The notes beneath the pieces were generated by a model. The model saw only the letters and a program-made list of their open reading frames with translations. It made no database searches and was not told the origin of the DNA. This document shows, piece after piece, positions 24,900 through 33,888 of a stretch of DNA of 35,563 nt (position 1 is the first letter of the stretch; the number at the start of each line of letters is the position of its first letter). The translations under genes were made by a program, and so were the position numbers. The stretch is from Bacteroidota bacterium (GTDB lineage: Bacteria > Bacteroidota > Bacteroidia > Bacteroidales > JAAUTT01), in NCBI GenBank assembly GCA_021779665.1, contig JAJYAG010000056.1, forward strand, positions 1 through 35,563. Direction: 5' to 3'.

Positions 24900-25946
24900 A
24901 TGAAAAAAATTTATTTGGTTTTTACGGCGACTATCCTATTTTCATGCGATCTGATTCCCTTTCACCAAGGATATAAATATAATACCGGAACCATTTCCGA
25001 AATACCGGTAAACCTAAGGGATATTAACAGTGAATTCGATGATTATAACTCAACTTCTCCCATCTTAGGAGGAACAGCGCCCTTATGTTTCTCTTCGAAC
25101 AGGAACAGCTCCGGCGGGAACTTTGACATAATATATAAAAGCCTGGATGTGGTTATGCATAAATCGGACGGGCAGTTTTATGTTGGTGAAACCAAATCCA
25201 ATTCAGGAGGCTTGGATATTGTATTAGCCAGTTCGAACCTTTTAGGAGCTCTGCATAAAATTAACACCACCAGTGACGAACTTGGCCCGTATTTAATACC
25301 TGTTGGGAATGGGGTTCGCCCTATAGCAACTGGTTGGGAACAGTTTCAGAACTACATTTTTCTTTATGCAGGCAATAAGTTAGGGAATTTTGATATTCAG
25401 TTCACCCATAATTTGAACAGCAGCACTTATATCGATCCCGTAAGCATCGATTTTCTAAACTCGGCCAAAGACGACCTGTACCCAACGATAACTGCCGATA
25501 GTAGTTATATTTATTTCTGTTCAAACCGCGATCAGAATTTTGATATTTTTAAAGCCAATATCAGCAGCTCAGGGAGTTTTCTCGATGTTTTGACCAATAA
25601 GGCGGTTAGGGAAGTCACCAAAGACGCTGATTTATCTTCGGATTACGACGATAAGTGTCCTTTTATTTTTGAAAACATGATGGTATTTGCCTCGAACCGC
25701 CCTGGCGGTTTTGGTGGTTTTGATCTTTATTATTCATTGTTCGAAAAGGGTAAATGGTCGGCACCTGTAAATTTTGGAAGAAAAATAAATACCGGCGCCG
25801 ACGAATACCGGCCTATTGTTAAGTCGTACCGCATGGAGTTTACGAATAATTTTATGCTTTTTTCTTCTAACCGTTCAGGCGGAAAAGGAGGCTTCGACTT
25901 GTACTATGTTGGAATACCGAGAACTCAGAATAACTCAAGGGATTAA
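24900..25946 (+). CDS. PD40-repeat beta-propeller lipoprotein
   Basis: This 348-residue protein has a lipoprotein signal peptide, MKKIYLVFTATILFSC (lipobox LFSC, Cys16). At least four PD40/WD40-like propeller motifs follow: FSSNRNSSGGNFDI (64-77), FCSNRDQNFDIF (206-217), FASNRPGGFGGFDLYY (263-278) and FSSNRSGGKGGFDLYY (321-336). In Bacteroidota such SNRxGGxGGFDLYY repeats usually accompany OmpA-like envelope proteins, but no OmpA domain is present here. A role at the outer membrane or in envelope interactions is inferred. It runs tail-to-tail with the LytTR regulator, with 22 nt between the stops, and no terminator was seen between them. Confidence 0.88.
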   Translation: MKKIYLVFTATILFSCDLIPFHQGYKYNTGTISEIPVNLRDINSEFDDYNSTSPILGGTAPLCFSSNRNSSGGNFDIIYKSLDVVMHKSDGQFYVGETKSNSGGLDIVLASSNLLGALHKINTTSDELGPYLIPVGNGVRPIATGWEQFQNYIFLYAGNKLGNFDIQFTHNLNSSTYIDPVSIDFLNSAKDDLYPTITADSSYIYFCSNRDQNFDIFKANISSSGSFLDVLTNKAVREVTKDADLSSDYDDKCPFIFENMMVFASNRPGGFGGFDLYYSLFEKGKWSAPVNFGRKINTGADEYRPIVKSYRMEFTNNFMLFSSNRSGGKGGFDLYYVGIPRTQNNSRD

Positions 25947-25968
25947 CCGTAACGGGCTGATTACCTTA

Positions 25969-26682
25969 TTACAAAAAGTTCCTGTCCAGGAATTCCTGAA
26001 ACTTGTCCCTGTATTGGTCTCCAACTGGGATGTAGTTCTTTCCGAAAACAATCCTGCTGCGGTCAATGGTATCTATCTTTTCAAGATTTACAATAAAAGA
26101 GCGGTGCACCCTCATGAATTTACTGGCAGGAAGTTTTGTTTCCATATTTTTAAGTGAAGAGAGGGATATCACTGCCTTATCTGATTGTGTGGTATAAACT
26201 TTTACATATTCTTTCAAACCTTCAATGTAAAGTATATCGTGGAAGTTGATCCGTTTGATTTTATAGTCCGACTTCAAAAACAGGAATTCATTGGTCGATT
26301 GAACCTCATCTGCCGGTTTGTTGGTGGATTTCAGCATTCTCTCAGCTTTGTGAACCGAAGTAAGGAATTCCTCGTAGGTAAAAGGTTTTAACAGGTAATC
26401 GGCAACATCGAGCTTAAAACCATCAACAGCGTATTTATCGAAAGCGGTGGTAAAAATTACAACAGGACCATTCACCATCGACTTTGTAAATTCAATTCCG
26501 TTCAGTCCGGGCATTTGAATGTCCGTGAAAACAATGTCCACATGGTTGTTACTCACGTACTGAGCAGCCTCCAAAGGGTTTTCAAACTGACCGGCTAACA
26601 GCAAATCGGGCGTTTTCTGAATGTACTCCACAACCGACTGAAGAGCAAGAGGTTCATCATCTATGGCTATAACGGTTATCAT
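25969..26682 (-). CDS. LytTR-family response regulator
   Basis: A 237-residue DNA-binding regulator: REC domain (about 1-118) with D8-D9, phosphoacceptor D54 (FTDIQMP), T78-T79 and K99, then a LytTR DNA-binding domain (about 133-234) with the typical FLKSDYKIKRI, ILYIEGLKEYVKV and FMRVHRSFIVNL segments. Such regulators pair with LytS-type kinases and often control neighbouring envelope or transport genes. It lies 1 nt after the kinase stop on the same strand and is probably translationally coupled to it. The regulator itself appears intact even though the kinase gene carries an internal stop. Confidence 0.94.
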   Translation of the reverse strand: MITVIAIDDEPLALQSVVEYIQKTPDLLLAGQFENPLEAAQYVSNNHVDIVFTDIQMPGLNGIEFTKSMVNGPVVIFTTAFDKYAVDGFKLDVADYLLKPFTYEEFLTSVHKAERMLKSTNKPADEVQSTNEFLFLKSDYKIKRINFHDILYIEGLKEYVKVYTTQSDKAVISLSSLKNMETKLPASKFMRVHRSFIVNLEKIDTIDRSRIVFGKNYIPVGDQYRDKFQEFLDRNFL

Positions 26683-26683
26683 T

Positions 26684-27757
26684 TTATGTCTGAATCGTTA
26701 AATTCACTTCAAATTTATCTTTTGTTCTTTCGATTTCAAGTGTATGCCTGTTTGGATATATCAGGCTCAGTCGTTTTTTTAAATTCTCAAGGCCAATTCC
26801 TGTAGAAGAGAGTATTCCATGATTGTTTTCCGAAACCCCGTTTTCGCATTTGAACATAATGCTATTTTCCTTACAGGCAAGACTGATATTTATAAACGAA
26901 TCCTCCTGAACGCTGATCCCATATTTGAATGCATTTTCAATAAGCGATACAAAAAGCAGGTGAGGAATCTCCAATCCATTGCATTCGGCGGGGAAATTAA
27001 CGTTAAGCTTGGTTTTGGAACCTATCCTCAGCCTCATCAAATCAATATAATTGTTCATGAAATCAATTTCATCATTTAATGGCCTGTTATCCTGACCGGA
27101 TTCATTGATGACGTAACGCATCAGCCGCGACAGTTTAATTACTGCGTTTTTGGAGTCCTCATTGTTTTTACCTATCAGATAATGGATGTTGTTTAATGTA
27201 TTGAAAAAGAAATGCGGACTGATCTGGTTTTTCAAAATAGCAAGCTCTGCATTCAGTTTTGCTTTTTCTGCCTCTTTTTGCATTTTCTCTATTTTGAACT
27301 GACGTTCAATTACTTTTATGCCCAGCGAGAGAAAAACCACAAAGAGGGAGGATGATAGGTAGCTTACCATATGACGGCCCAGCAAAGGTAATTTCAGTCT
27401 CATACCTCCCGGAGGAAAGGGAATATTTTTCTGATAACCATAAGGTTTAACTCTTTCCAGGTACTCAAGTACAAAAGCATTGGTAAAATCGGAAATATAA
27501 TAGAAGCAAACTATTAAAGCCAGTGCCGAAAAGTAATATGTTATTCTCTTTTTTTGAAAAAACAGCTTGGGTACTAAAAAAAGATAGTTGGCATAGAAAA
27601 GCAGTCCGTTTACAAAGGTGTATGAATATTAGAGCAGGAGGAAATTGCTTCCAAGCTGGAGCCTTTTTGCCGTGTAAAGCGGTAAGGCCAGAAGAACAGC
27701 CCATACAAGCAGATGAATTACCACATGGATGGTTACCTCTTTGGTTGTTTTTGTCAT
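26684..27757 (-). pseudogene. LytS-type sensor histidine kinase interrupted by an in-frame TAA
   Basis: The frame runs from the ATG at 27757 (MTKTTKEVTIHVVIHLLVWA) to the stop at 26684, 357 codons, the usual length for this family. Codon 43 is TAA (27629-27631). Sequence on both sides is recognisably one protein: TM1 before the stop, then YTFVNGLLFYANYLFLVPK, further membrane helices, and a His_kinase domain with ISPHFFFNTLNN (His182 in full numbering) and an HATPase domain. No in-frame ATG exists after the stop until 27403. An open 239-residue product from there keeps one TM helix and the catalytic part but loses TM1-3. GGGAGG lies only 1 nt before that ATG, too close for a good ribosome site. 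This may be a recent nonsense mutation or a sequencing error. Confidence 0.85.
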
Positions 27758-27981
27758 CGAAGGACTTAAATTCTGTTTATAAAATTAATTAATTGCTGTT
27801 AGTAAATAAGATTCCAGGCTTTGTTCGATAATTTAGTTGATAGTTATACTACTACATCCCATAGCTATCGCACCCCGTTGACTGGAAATCCTTTGTTTTT
27901 TCAAGCCACTTTAAAAAGGCTCCCAATGAGTATTTCTCAATTCTTATTTCATCCTTCATACTTCCTCCTTCATCCTTAACA

Positions 27982-30435
27982 TTATTCAGTTCCCAAACTC
28001 TTTACAGGATTTTCGTTCGCTGCTTTTAACGCCTGAGAGCTTACAGTTGCAAGCGCAATGAGAATTGAAACCATTCCGCTTACTGCAAATAACCACCAGC
28101 TGATACTGATACGATAAGCATAATCCTCCAGCCATTGATGCATGTAATACCATGCAATGGGAGCGCCAAGAGTAAACGCTATTACAATAAGAATAATAAA
28201 TTCTCTTGAAAACATGAAAACAATATTGGCTGCAGAAGCCCCTAAAACCTTACGAATACCAATTTCCTTTACCCGCTGTGATGCCATAAATGAAGCCAGG
28301 CCATACAAACCAAGACAACTCAGGAATATGGCAATGGCGGCAAAAATCTTATACAACTGCATTAATTGTTTTTCCTGTTTGTAAAAACCTGCAATTTTAT
28401 CGTCCATGAACTTATATTCATAAACAAAGTTAGGATATGTTTGCTCCCATATTGTTTTAACTGATTGTAATGCAGAAGAAAGGTTTTTGGTTTCAAGTTT
28501 GATGGCTGCCTGGCTGTACATGGTTCCATTTGTGGTTATAAGTAATGGCGCCAGATCATGACGAAACGACCTGTCATTAAAATCCTTCAATACCCCAACA
28601 ACCGGGCAGGTTATTCTGTCGCCCCAAATACTTATTTCTTTATTCAACATTTCTTCCGGATCCTTTATGCCCAAACTTTTCATCAGCGATTCGTTTACTA
28701 AAAATTCTCTTGTCAGTTGTGAAGGCTGCAGGTTTCTTCCGGCAATCAGCTGAAGCTTATAAGTGGGTACATATTCGTGGTCAGCAAATTTGGTAATCGC
28801 CTTAAAATCTGCTTCTTTTATGGCATGGTCAAACTTCAGTGTGCTCCACATATCATTGGCATCCTCAATCGGGGTATTGGAGCTGTAGCTTATTGACTTT
28901 ACTCCGTTTACCGACAATAATTGTTGCTTTAAATAATCAGCCTTGCTGAACCATGCCGTATCTACACGGAACGGTATATTTATAATTGTTTCCTTGTCGA
29001 AACCTAAGGGCCGATTCATAAAATAGCTCATCTGCTTCACAATTACAAGAGTTCCGATGATCAATGCCTGCGCAATGATGAATTGAAATACTACCAATCC
29101 TCTCCGTAACGAAATACCTCCGGAGGTTTGAGCTGTGAGTTTACTTTTTAATGCACTTACAGGATTGAACCGGGATAAAACAGCCGAAGGATAAAGGCCG
29201 GCAAGAGCTGTTACAGCAATGGTTACAGCTATAAGAAACAGAGTTAGTGCCGGATTAGCGACTATATTGAATGAAAGTGAAAGTTCCAGAAGTTGGTTTA
29301 CCGAAGGTAGCAACAGGATAGTAATGGTTGCTGCCACGATAACAGCGGCTGTAACAATTAAAAAAGTTTCTGTAATAAACTGAAGCCGCAACTGCGAGGG
29401 CCGGCTCCCTAAAACTTTGCGTACACCTACTTCTTTAGCCCGGTTTACAGCCTGTGCAGTGGAGAGATTGATGAAGTTCACGCATCCAATTAAAAGGATG
29501 AAGGCAGCTATAAGCCATAAAACACCCAGAAGCTGGCGACTTATGGCTTTGTTACTATAATTACCGGCTTGTGTATCGTAATGAACTGCGCGCAAGGGTT
29601 GAATGATATGGCTGTCCTTATTCTCAGGCGATTGAACCTCTTTTGAATAGGCTCCCAGTTGTTGATTAAACCCCGACACCGAGATATTAGGAGGCATTAG
29701 CACAAAGCAGCCAAAACCATTATTTGTTCTGTCTTCCCAATCGGTTGACTGTGCCATAAGACTTCCGGAAAACCCGGTGCCGTATGCCACCACAAGTTTG
29801 AGCTGAAAGTCCGTGTTGGCAGGTATTGTCGCCAGAATTCCCGAAACTTTCAATATTTCAGTACCATGTTCAAATATGTAACCGCCTAAATTCAGAATAA
29901 TGGTTTTGCCCATTGCAGTTTTCCAGTCACCGAAGTATTTTTCGGCGACTTCTTTAGTCAGCAATACATTATTGGGATCTTTTAGTGATTCGTATGACCC
30001 TGTGAGCAGCGGGAAATCAAACATTTTAAAGAATGATGGCTCTGTAAAAAATACGCCTTTATCCTCTTTAAAAGCCTTTAATGTTGTTCCGCTCTCGTCG
30101 GGTATAAGCAATTTATCATCGTGACTGGCAAAAACAGGAGCCACCTCTTCGATCTGGGGAAATTCTGTTTTCAATGCTGCGGGTAAAGGAAAAGGAACAT
30201 CTTTCCCATAGGGCAGATTTGCCGCATCCGCATTATGATATTCAGTTAACACACGGTAGATTCGTTCTTTCTTTGCATGAAAATTATCGAAACTCGTGTG
30301 GTAGCGTATTATAATAAAGATGGTTGTACAAACAGCAATGCCAATGGAGAGGCCTGCAATATTGATAACGGTATAATTAATGTTGCGCTTTAAACTTCTG
30401 AAAGCGGTTTTGAAAGACGTACTAAACATAGGCAA
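27982..30435 (-). CDS. MacB/FtsX-type ABC transporter permease
   Basis: The product is an 817-residue inner-membrane protein of the large Bacteroidota MacB-like permease family. About eight TM helices lie near 21-43, 302-323, 357-378, 397-418, 445-467, 696-717, 744-766 and 779-800. They flank two big periplasmic MacB_PCD domains (about 44-300 and 470-690). Two FtsX signatures, EVGVRKVLGS and EIGIRKVLGA, precede TM helices. It should work with an ABC ATPase in mechanotransmission or export of a peptide, drug or lipoprotein, but no ATPase is encoded next to it. It lies upstream of the LytS/LytTR pair on the same strand with a 224-nt gap; such pairs often regulate these permeases. The start could also be the Met two codons later. 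Confidence 0.93.
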   Translation of the reverse strand: MPMFSTSFKTAFRSLKRNINYTVINIAGLSIGIAVCTTIFIIIRYHTSFDNFHAKKERIYRVLTEYHNADAANLPYGKDVPFPLPAALKTEFPQIEEVAPVFASHDDKLLIPDESGTTLKAFKEDKGVFFTEPSFFKMFDFPLLTGSYESLKDPNNVLLTKEVAEKYFGDWKTAMGKTIILNLGGYIFEHGTEILKVSGILATIPANTDFQLKLVVAYGTGFSGSLMAQSTDWEDRTNNGFGCFVLMPPNISVSGFNQQLGAYSKEVQSPENKDSHIIQPLRAVHYDTQAGNYSNKAISRQLLGVLWLIAAFILLIGCVNFINLSTAQAVNRAKEVGVRKVLGSRPSQLRLQFITETFLIVTAAVIVAATITILLLPSVNQLLELSLSFNIVANPALTLFLIAVTIAVTALAGLYPSAVLSRFNPVSALKSKLTAQTSGGISLRRGLVVFQFIIAQALIIGTLVIVKQMSYFMNRPLGFDKETIINIPFRVDTAWFSKADYLKQQLLSVNGVKSISYSSNTPIEDANDMWSTLKFDHAIKEADFKAITKFADHEYVPTYKLQLIAGRNLQPSQLTREFLVNESLMKSLGIKDPEEMLNKEISIWGDRITCPVVGVLKDFNDRSFRHDLAPLLITTNGTMYSQAAIKLETKNLSSALQSVKTIWEQTYPNFVYEYKFMDDKIAGFYKQEKQLMQLYKIFAAIAIFLSCLGLYGLASFMASQRVKEIGIRKVLGASAANIVFMFSREFIILIVIAFTLGAPIAWYYMHQWLEDYAYRISISWWLFAVSGMVSILIALATVSSQALKAANENPVKSLGTE

Positions 30436-30468
30436 CTTGCATTAACGAGGATGAACGATGAGCTTACC

Positions 30469-30476
30469 CAAAATTA
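30469..30476 (-). promoter_or_regulatory. Candidate promoter of the MacB/FtsX permease
   Basis: TAATTTTG on the minus strand fits the TAnnTTTG -7 consensus, 33 nt upstream of the start codon. A TTTT lies 20 nt further upstream, at the place of the TTTG -33 element. Confidence 0.45.
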
Positions 30477-30735
30477 TATGGGATTGAATATTTAAGAAAA
30501 TAATTTATATGGACAGGAATCTTTTCATAACGGAGAGCTGATTTTTATCTATCAGGTGTTACTTATTATCTGGCATTTAGCAATAATGTTGCATGGATCC
30601 TGCAATGCTAGAGGGCTGACACATATTTACCTCGCAGCGGTTTGTCGGTTTTATCCTATATCCAAATTATTAATCTATAATCAAAAACTGCTAATCATCC
30701 GATCAGTAGTTTTGGTCACAATTCAATTCTAAAAA

Positions 30736-30766
30736 TTGTTAGATAAAACTATAATATCTAACTTTG
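30736..30766 (+). promoter_or_regulatory. Candidate promoter with overlapping dyad, lone receiver gene
   Basis: The -7 element TAACTTTG (30759-30766) and a TTG at 30736-30738 are separated by 20 nt, matching the Bacteroidota sigma-factor consensus. An inverted repeat GTTAGAT-N11-ATCTAAC (30738-30762) overlaps both elements, so a bound dimer could block the promoter. The position makes the upstream in-frame TTG at 30736 unsuitable as a start codon and favours the ATG at 30790. Confidence 0.5.
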
Positions 30767-30789
30767 TTTCGAATTTAAGACTGAGAGAT

Positions 30790-31218
30790 ATGGAAGGGGA
30801 AAAATTAATATTTGTAGTTGATGATGATCGGATCATCAGGAACTTTTTGGAATACACATTTTTAGGCAAGTCAAACTATAGGATAAAAACCTTTCCGACA
30901 GTTGAAGAGTGTTTAGAAAGTCTTCATTTCCAACCAGATCTTATTGTTTTGGATCACTCTTTCATTTCAGAATCAGATACTTTGATGACAGGCCTTGATG
31001 CGTTAAAAAAGATTAGAAGCCGGGATGAGCACGCCTCGGTCATTATTCTTTCCAGTTCAACCGATGAAAGTTTGATCAATGAGTATAAGTTAAACGGCGC
31101 CACAGCTTTTATCCATAAAGAAGGTTATTTTATCAACACGCTTCTTGAGGTTATGGAAACCGGGAATCTTGAAGATTACGAATACTTTTTTAACTGTCCT
31201 GTTGAGCCTGCTTCTTAA
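30790..31218 (+). CDS. Stand-alone receiver-domain protein
   Basis: A 142-residue REC-only protein. The acidic triad D11-D12-D13, phosphoacceptor D55 (IVLDHSF), S88 and K110 are present, so phosphorylation is plausible. An in-frame TTG at 30736 would add 18 residues but lies in the predicted promoter, so the ATG at 30790 is preferred. No kinase is adjacent, and the partner is unknown. The short C-terminal extension after about residue 122 (EDYEYFFN) is not an output domain. Its last 29 nt overlap the 3' end of the helicase gene on the opposite strand, an antisense tail-to-tail overlap. Confidence 0.85.
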   Translation: MEGEKLIFVVDDDRIIRNFLEYTFLGKSNYRIKTFPTVEECLESLHFQPDLIVLDHSFISESDTLMTGLDALKKIRSRDEHASVIILSSSTDESLINEYKLNGATAFIHKEGYFINTLLEVMETGNLEDYEYFFNCPVEPAS

Positions 31219-33694
31219 ACTCAAGATAATTCATAACATACCGTAATTCACTCCAGCCTGCTTCGTCGCCTAAGGCTGCTTTGGCGGGTCCAAGCATGGT
31301 GTTTCCCGCTTTCTCGAAATAATCGGATATTATTTTAACTTTTTCTTCAGGAACAAGTCTGTAAATATCAATTTCGCCTGTTTTTACATATTGTGCCAGA
31401 TGTCCTTCAATGGTTGTGGGCGACATGCTTCTTTCCTCGGCTATTTCGTCCACTGTTTTTCCCTGACAGAATAATTCAAAACTTTGTTGTTTCGTGCTTA
31501 TTTTGGGCTCTTTGGAGGTTTCTTCCTCAGTGGCTTTATCAGATGCAAGCGCTGTTTCGGAAAACGAAGTTTCAATATTATTATCTTTCTTATAATCCCT
31601 TATCAACGCCAATATTTCACTGCCAAACTGTTTTACCTTTTTTTTGCCAAAGCCTTTTATGCGCTCTAAATCGCGTGGGTTCGAAGGGAGCAGGGCAACC
31701 ACATCCATCAGTGTTTTCTGTGGAAGAATCATGTATATGGGAAGATGAATTTCGGCTCCTTTGGCCTGGCGCCAAGATTTTAAAGCATTGTAAAGTTGCG
31801 GGTGTACAACATTTCCAGGTGTGGAAACCTCTATTTTTTTTGCAATTTTATGTTCAGATGATTCAATAGACGATTTGGCTCTGGCTTCCAGGTACTTCTT
31901 TACCGAAAACCCGTCTTTGCTTATTCTAAGGCACGAGAGTTTAACGGTAAGTTCCTCTCTGAGACGCGAAACAGCATCATTAACCGATTTACGGACTACC
32001 TTGTTGTCAATATCTATTACTGCTTTCTCTAGTGGAATGAATGCTGCAGTTATTAGTTTTTCCTCAAAGTATATGCATCCTTTTTTAAGGCGTTCCTGCA
32101 ACCCTTGATTTTCTTCAACTTCCTGGTTATGTGCTGATAGCTGGGTAACCTGAATTTTAAATTTTTCGGCTACTTCCACCAGATCCGATTTCAATTTTTG
32201 GTTCATGGTTTCGAACATGTCGATAAGGCTCAAATGAAGACTGGCACGGTGTTCATCCATCAATTTAAGGCAGTAGCCCAACCTTCGTTGCATGGTACTA
32301 AAGTCTATTAATTCGAGCACGAGCGATTTCTGATAATCGAGTTTTTCTTTTACTAGTCGTTCTTCAGAAGGGCTGTTGGCTTCTGCATCCCTGTTAAACT
32401 TCGATACTGTTGTATCGCTTTTAATGCTTGAGTACGAAATAGGTGTGCTTAAAACCAACCCTTCCAGCGTTTTGCAGCGGCTGAGCGCAACATACACCTG
32501 TCCGTGTGCAAAAGCCGATTTAGCATCTATAATTGCCTTTTCGAAAGTAAGTCCCTGGCTTTTATGGATTGTGATTGCCCAAGCCAGCTTTAACGGGTAT
32601 TGTGTGTATTTTCCAACTAGCGTTTCTTTAATTTCTTTGGTTTCCTCGTCGATGGCATAGCGATTATTTTCCCATTCAGCCAAGTTTACCTGAATGGTAT
32701 CTTCTTCTCCCGGACACTGCACATATATGGTATCGTCTTCAATATTTTCAACTTTACCTATTTTACCATTGTAATAAAGTTTTTCGCGCGAGATATCGTT
32801 TTTCACAAACATCACCTGTGCCCCGATTTTAAGTGTTAGTTCGAGATCAGTGGGATAGGAGTATTCAGGAAAATCGCCTTCCACGGAAGCTTTGAACTTG
32901 AATTCCTTGCCGGCAAGCTGTCTGAGTTTGTTTTGGTTAAGTTCCTGCGCCTGGTAATTATGGGTGGTGAGTGTTATATAACCCTCTTCGGCATTGAGGC
33001 TGAAGTTGGGAATAAACCGTTTGTTAAGCTCTTCGAAAGTTGAAGGATCGGTATTATTATCGCGTATTTTATTCAGAAGATTGATAAAGGTCGGGTCGCT
33101 CTGACGATAAATATGTTTCAGCTCGATGGTTACATAGTTTGTATTTTTCAAGGCGCGTGAGCTGAAAAAGAAAGGATTTTCGTAATACTGCCTCAGCAGT
33201 GCCCACTCATCTTCTTTGGCAACCGGGGCAAGCTGCTGAAGGTCGCCAATCATCAAAAGCTGAACGCCGCCAAAGGGTTTGTAACGGTTGCGGTAGCGGC
33301 GAAGAGTCTCATCAATACCATCGAGCAAATCGGCGCGAACCATACTTATCTCATCAATCACAAGCAAATCGATGCTTTTCATGATGTTGATCTTGTCGCG
33401 GCTCATCTTCTGAAAACCCTGACGGGGAGAAGTTGTATCATCAGGGTTTCCGTTGGTTGGCAAATACGGACCAAAAGGCATCTGGAAAAACGAGTGAATC
33501 GTAACCCCGCCGGCATTAATAGCTGCAACACCTGTGGGCGCAACAATAATCATCCGTTTTGGAGAAGAATCTTTAAGCTTCCGCAGAAAAGTGGTTTTGC
33601 CTGTTCCTGCTTTGCCTGTGAGAAATATATGAGTGCCTGTATGTTCAGCAAAATCGTACGCTAACTGAAGTTGAGGATTTTCAACCGGATTCAT
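31190..33694 (-). CDS. PIF1/RecD-like DNA helicase with HRDC and HTH domains
   Basis: This 834-residue SF1B-type ATP-dependent DNA helicase starts at the ATG at 33694 (MNPVENPQLQLAYDFAEHTG); an in-frame ATG at 33754 would add 20 atypical residues. Counting from 33694: Walker A GKAGTGKTT (27-35), Walker B LLVIDEISM (110-118), motif III GDLQQLAPV (150-158), and the C-terminal helicase motif TIHKSQGLTFEKAIID (375-390) with VALSR (402-406). Next come a coiled-coil-rich part, an HRDC domain (about 630-700, with SNPRDLERIKGFGKKKV) and a C-terminal HTH_40-type domain (about 735-830). This layout is common in Bacteroidota and is thought to act in DNA repair, recombination or replication-fork processing. 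It is a single gene, separated from the dehydrogenase upstream by a terminator. Confidence 0.92.
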   Translation of the reverse strand: MNPVENPQLQLAYDFAEHTGTHIFLTGKAGTGKTTFLRKLKDSSPKRMIIVAPTGVAAINAGGVTIHSFFQMPFGPYLPTNGNPDDTTSPRQGFQKMSRDKINIMKSIDLLVIDEISMVRADLLDGIDETLRRYRNRYKPFGGVQLLMIGDLQQLAPVAKEDEWALLRQYYENPFFFSSRALKNTNYVTIELKHIYRQSDPTFINLLNKIRDNNTDPSTFEELNKRFIPNFSLNAEEGYITLTTHNYQAQELNQNKLRQLAGKEFKFKASVEGDFPEYSYPTDLELTLKIGAQVMFVKNDISREKLYYNGKIGKVENIEDDTIYVQCPGEEDTIQVNLAEWENNRYAIDEETKEIKETLVGKYTQYPLKLAWAITIHKSQGLTFEKAIIDAKSAFAHGQVYVALSRCKTLEGLVLSTPISYSSIKSDTTVSKFNRDAEANSPSEERLVKEKLDYQKSLVLELIDFSTMQRRLGYCLKLMDEHRASLHLSLIDMFETMNQKLKSDLVEVAEKFKIQVTQLSAHNQEVEENQGLQERLKKGCIYFEEKLITAAFIPLEKAVIDIDNKVVRKSVNDAVSRLREELTVKLSCLRISKDGFSVKKYLEARAKSSIESSEHKIAKKIEVSTPGNVVHPQLYNALKSWRQAKGAEIHLPIYMILPQKTLMDVVALLPSNPRDLERIKGFGKKKVKQFGSEILALIRDYKKDNNIETSFSETALASDKATEEETSKEPKISTKQQSFELFCQGKTVDEIAEERSMSPTTIEGHLAQYVKTGEIDIYRLVPEEKVKIISDYFEKAGNTMLGPAKAALGDEAGWSELRYVMNYLEFKKQAQQDS

Positions 33695-33770
33695 GGGAAA
33701 AGATAATGTTTCGGGTAAATGTATAAAAAATGTTGTGTCAACCCAAACAAACAAAGTTTTTGAAGCTGTT

Positions 33771-33812
33771 AAAAAAAACGATAAGCTGTCGGCTTCGCAG
33801 CAGGCAGCTTAT
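33771..33812 (-). terminator. Intrinsic terminator after the dehydrogenase gene
   Basis: On the minus strand ATAAGCTG pairs with CAGCTTAT (33805-33812 and 33781-33788) around a 16-nt loop and is followed by CG and eight T. It ends the glycosidase-dehydrogenase transcript before the helicase gene. Confidence 0.75.
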
Positions 33813-33888
33813 TCTAATATACTAACTACTTAAAATAAATCGTTTGTCAGCAGCCACAGGTTCACAACCACGGGTGCCGACTTATTTT

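Larger units (their letters stand above)
30436..30789. other. Divergent intergenic region, about 350 nt
   Basis: It separates the permease from the lone receiver gene. It holds a candidate promoter for each side (30469-30476 minus, 30759-30766 plus), an inverted repeat overlapping the latter, and a short dyad TTGCA/TGCAA at 30589-30605. No gene is supported. Confidence 0.5.

Noticed and set aside
27629-27631. Programmed recoding of the in-frame stop of the LytS kinase
   Set aside because: The codon is TAA, not the TGA or TAG used in known selenocysteine or pyrrolysine insertion, and no recoding structure is evident; a mutation or sequencing error is simpler.
27465-27704. 79-codon minus-strand frame upstream of the LytS kinase
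   Set aside because: It is in a different frame from the kinase N-terminus, which can be read from 27757 and matches the LytS family up to the TAA.
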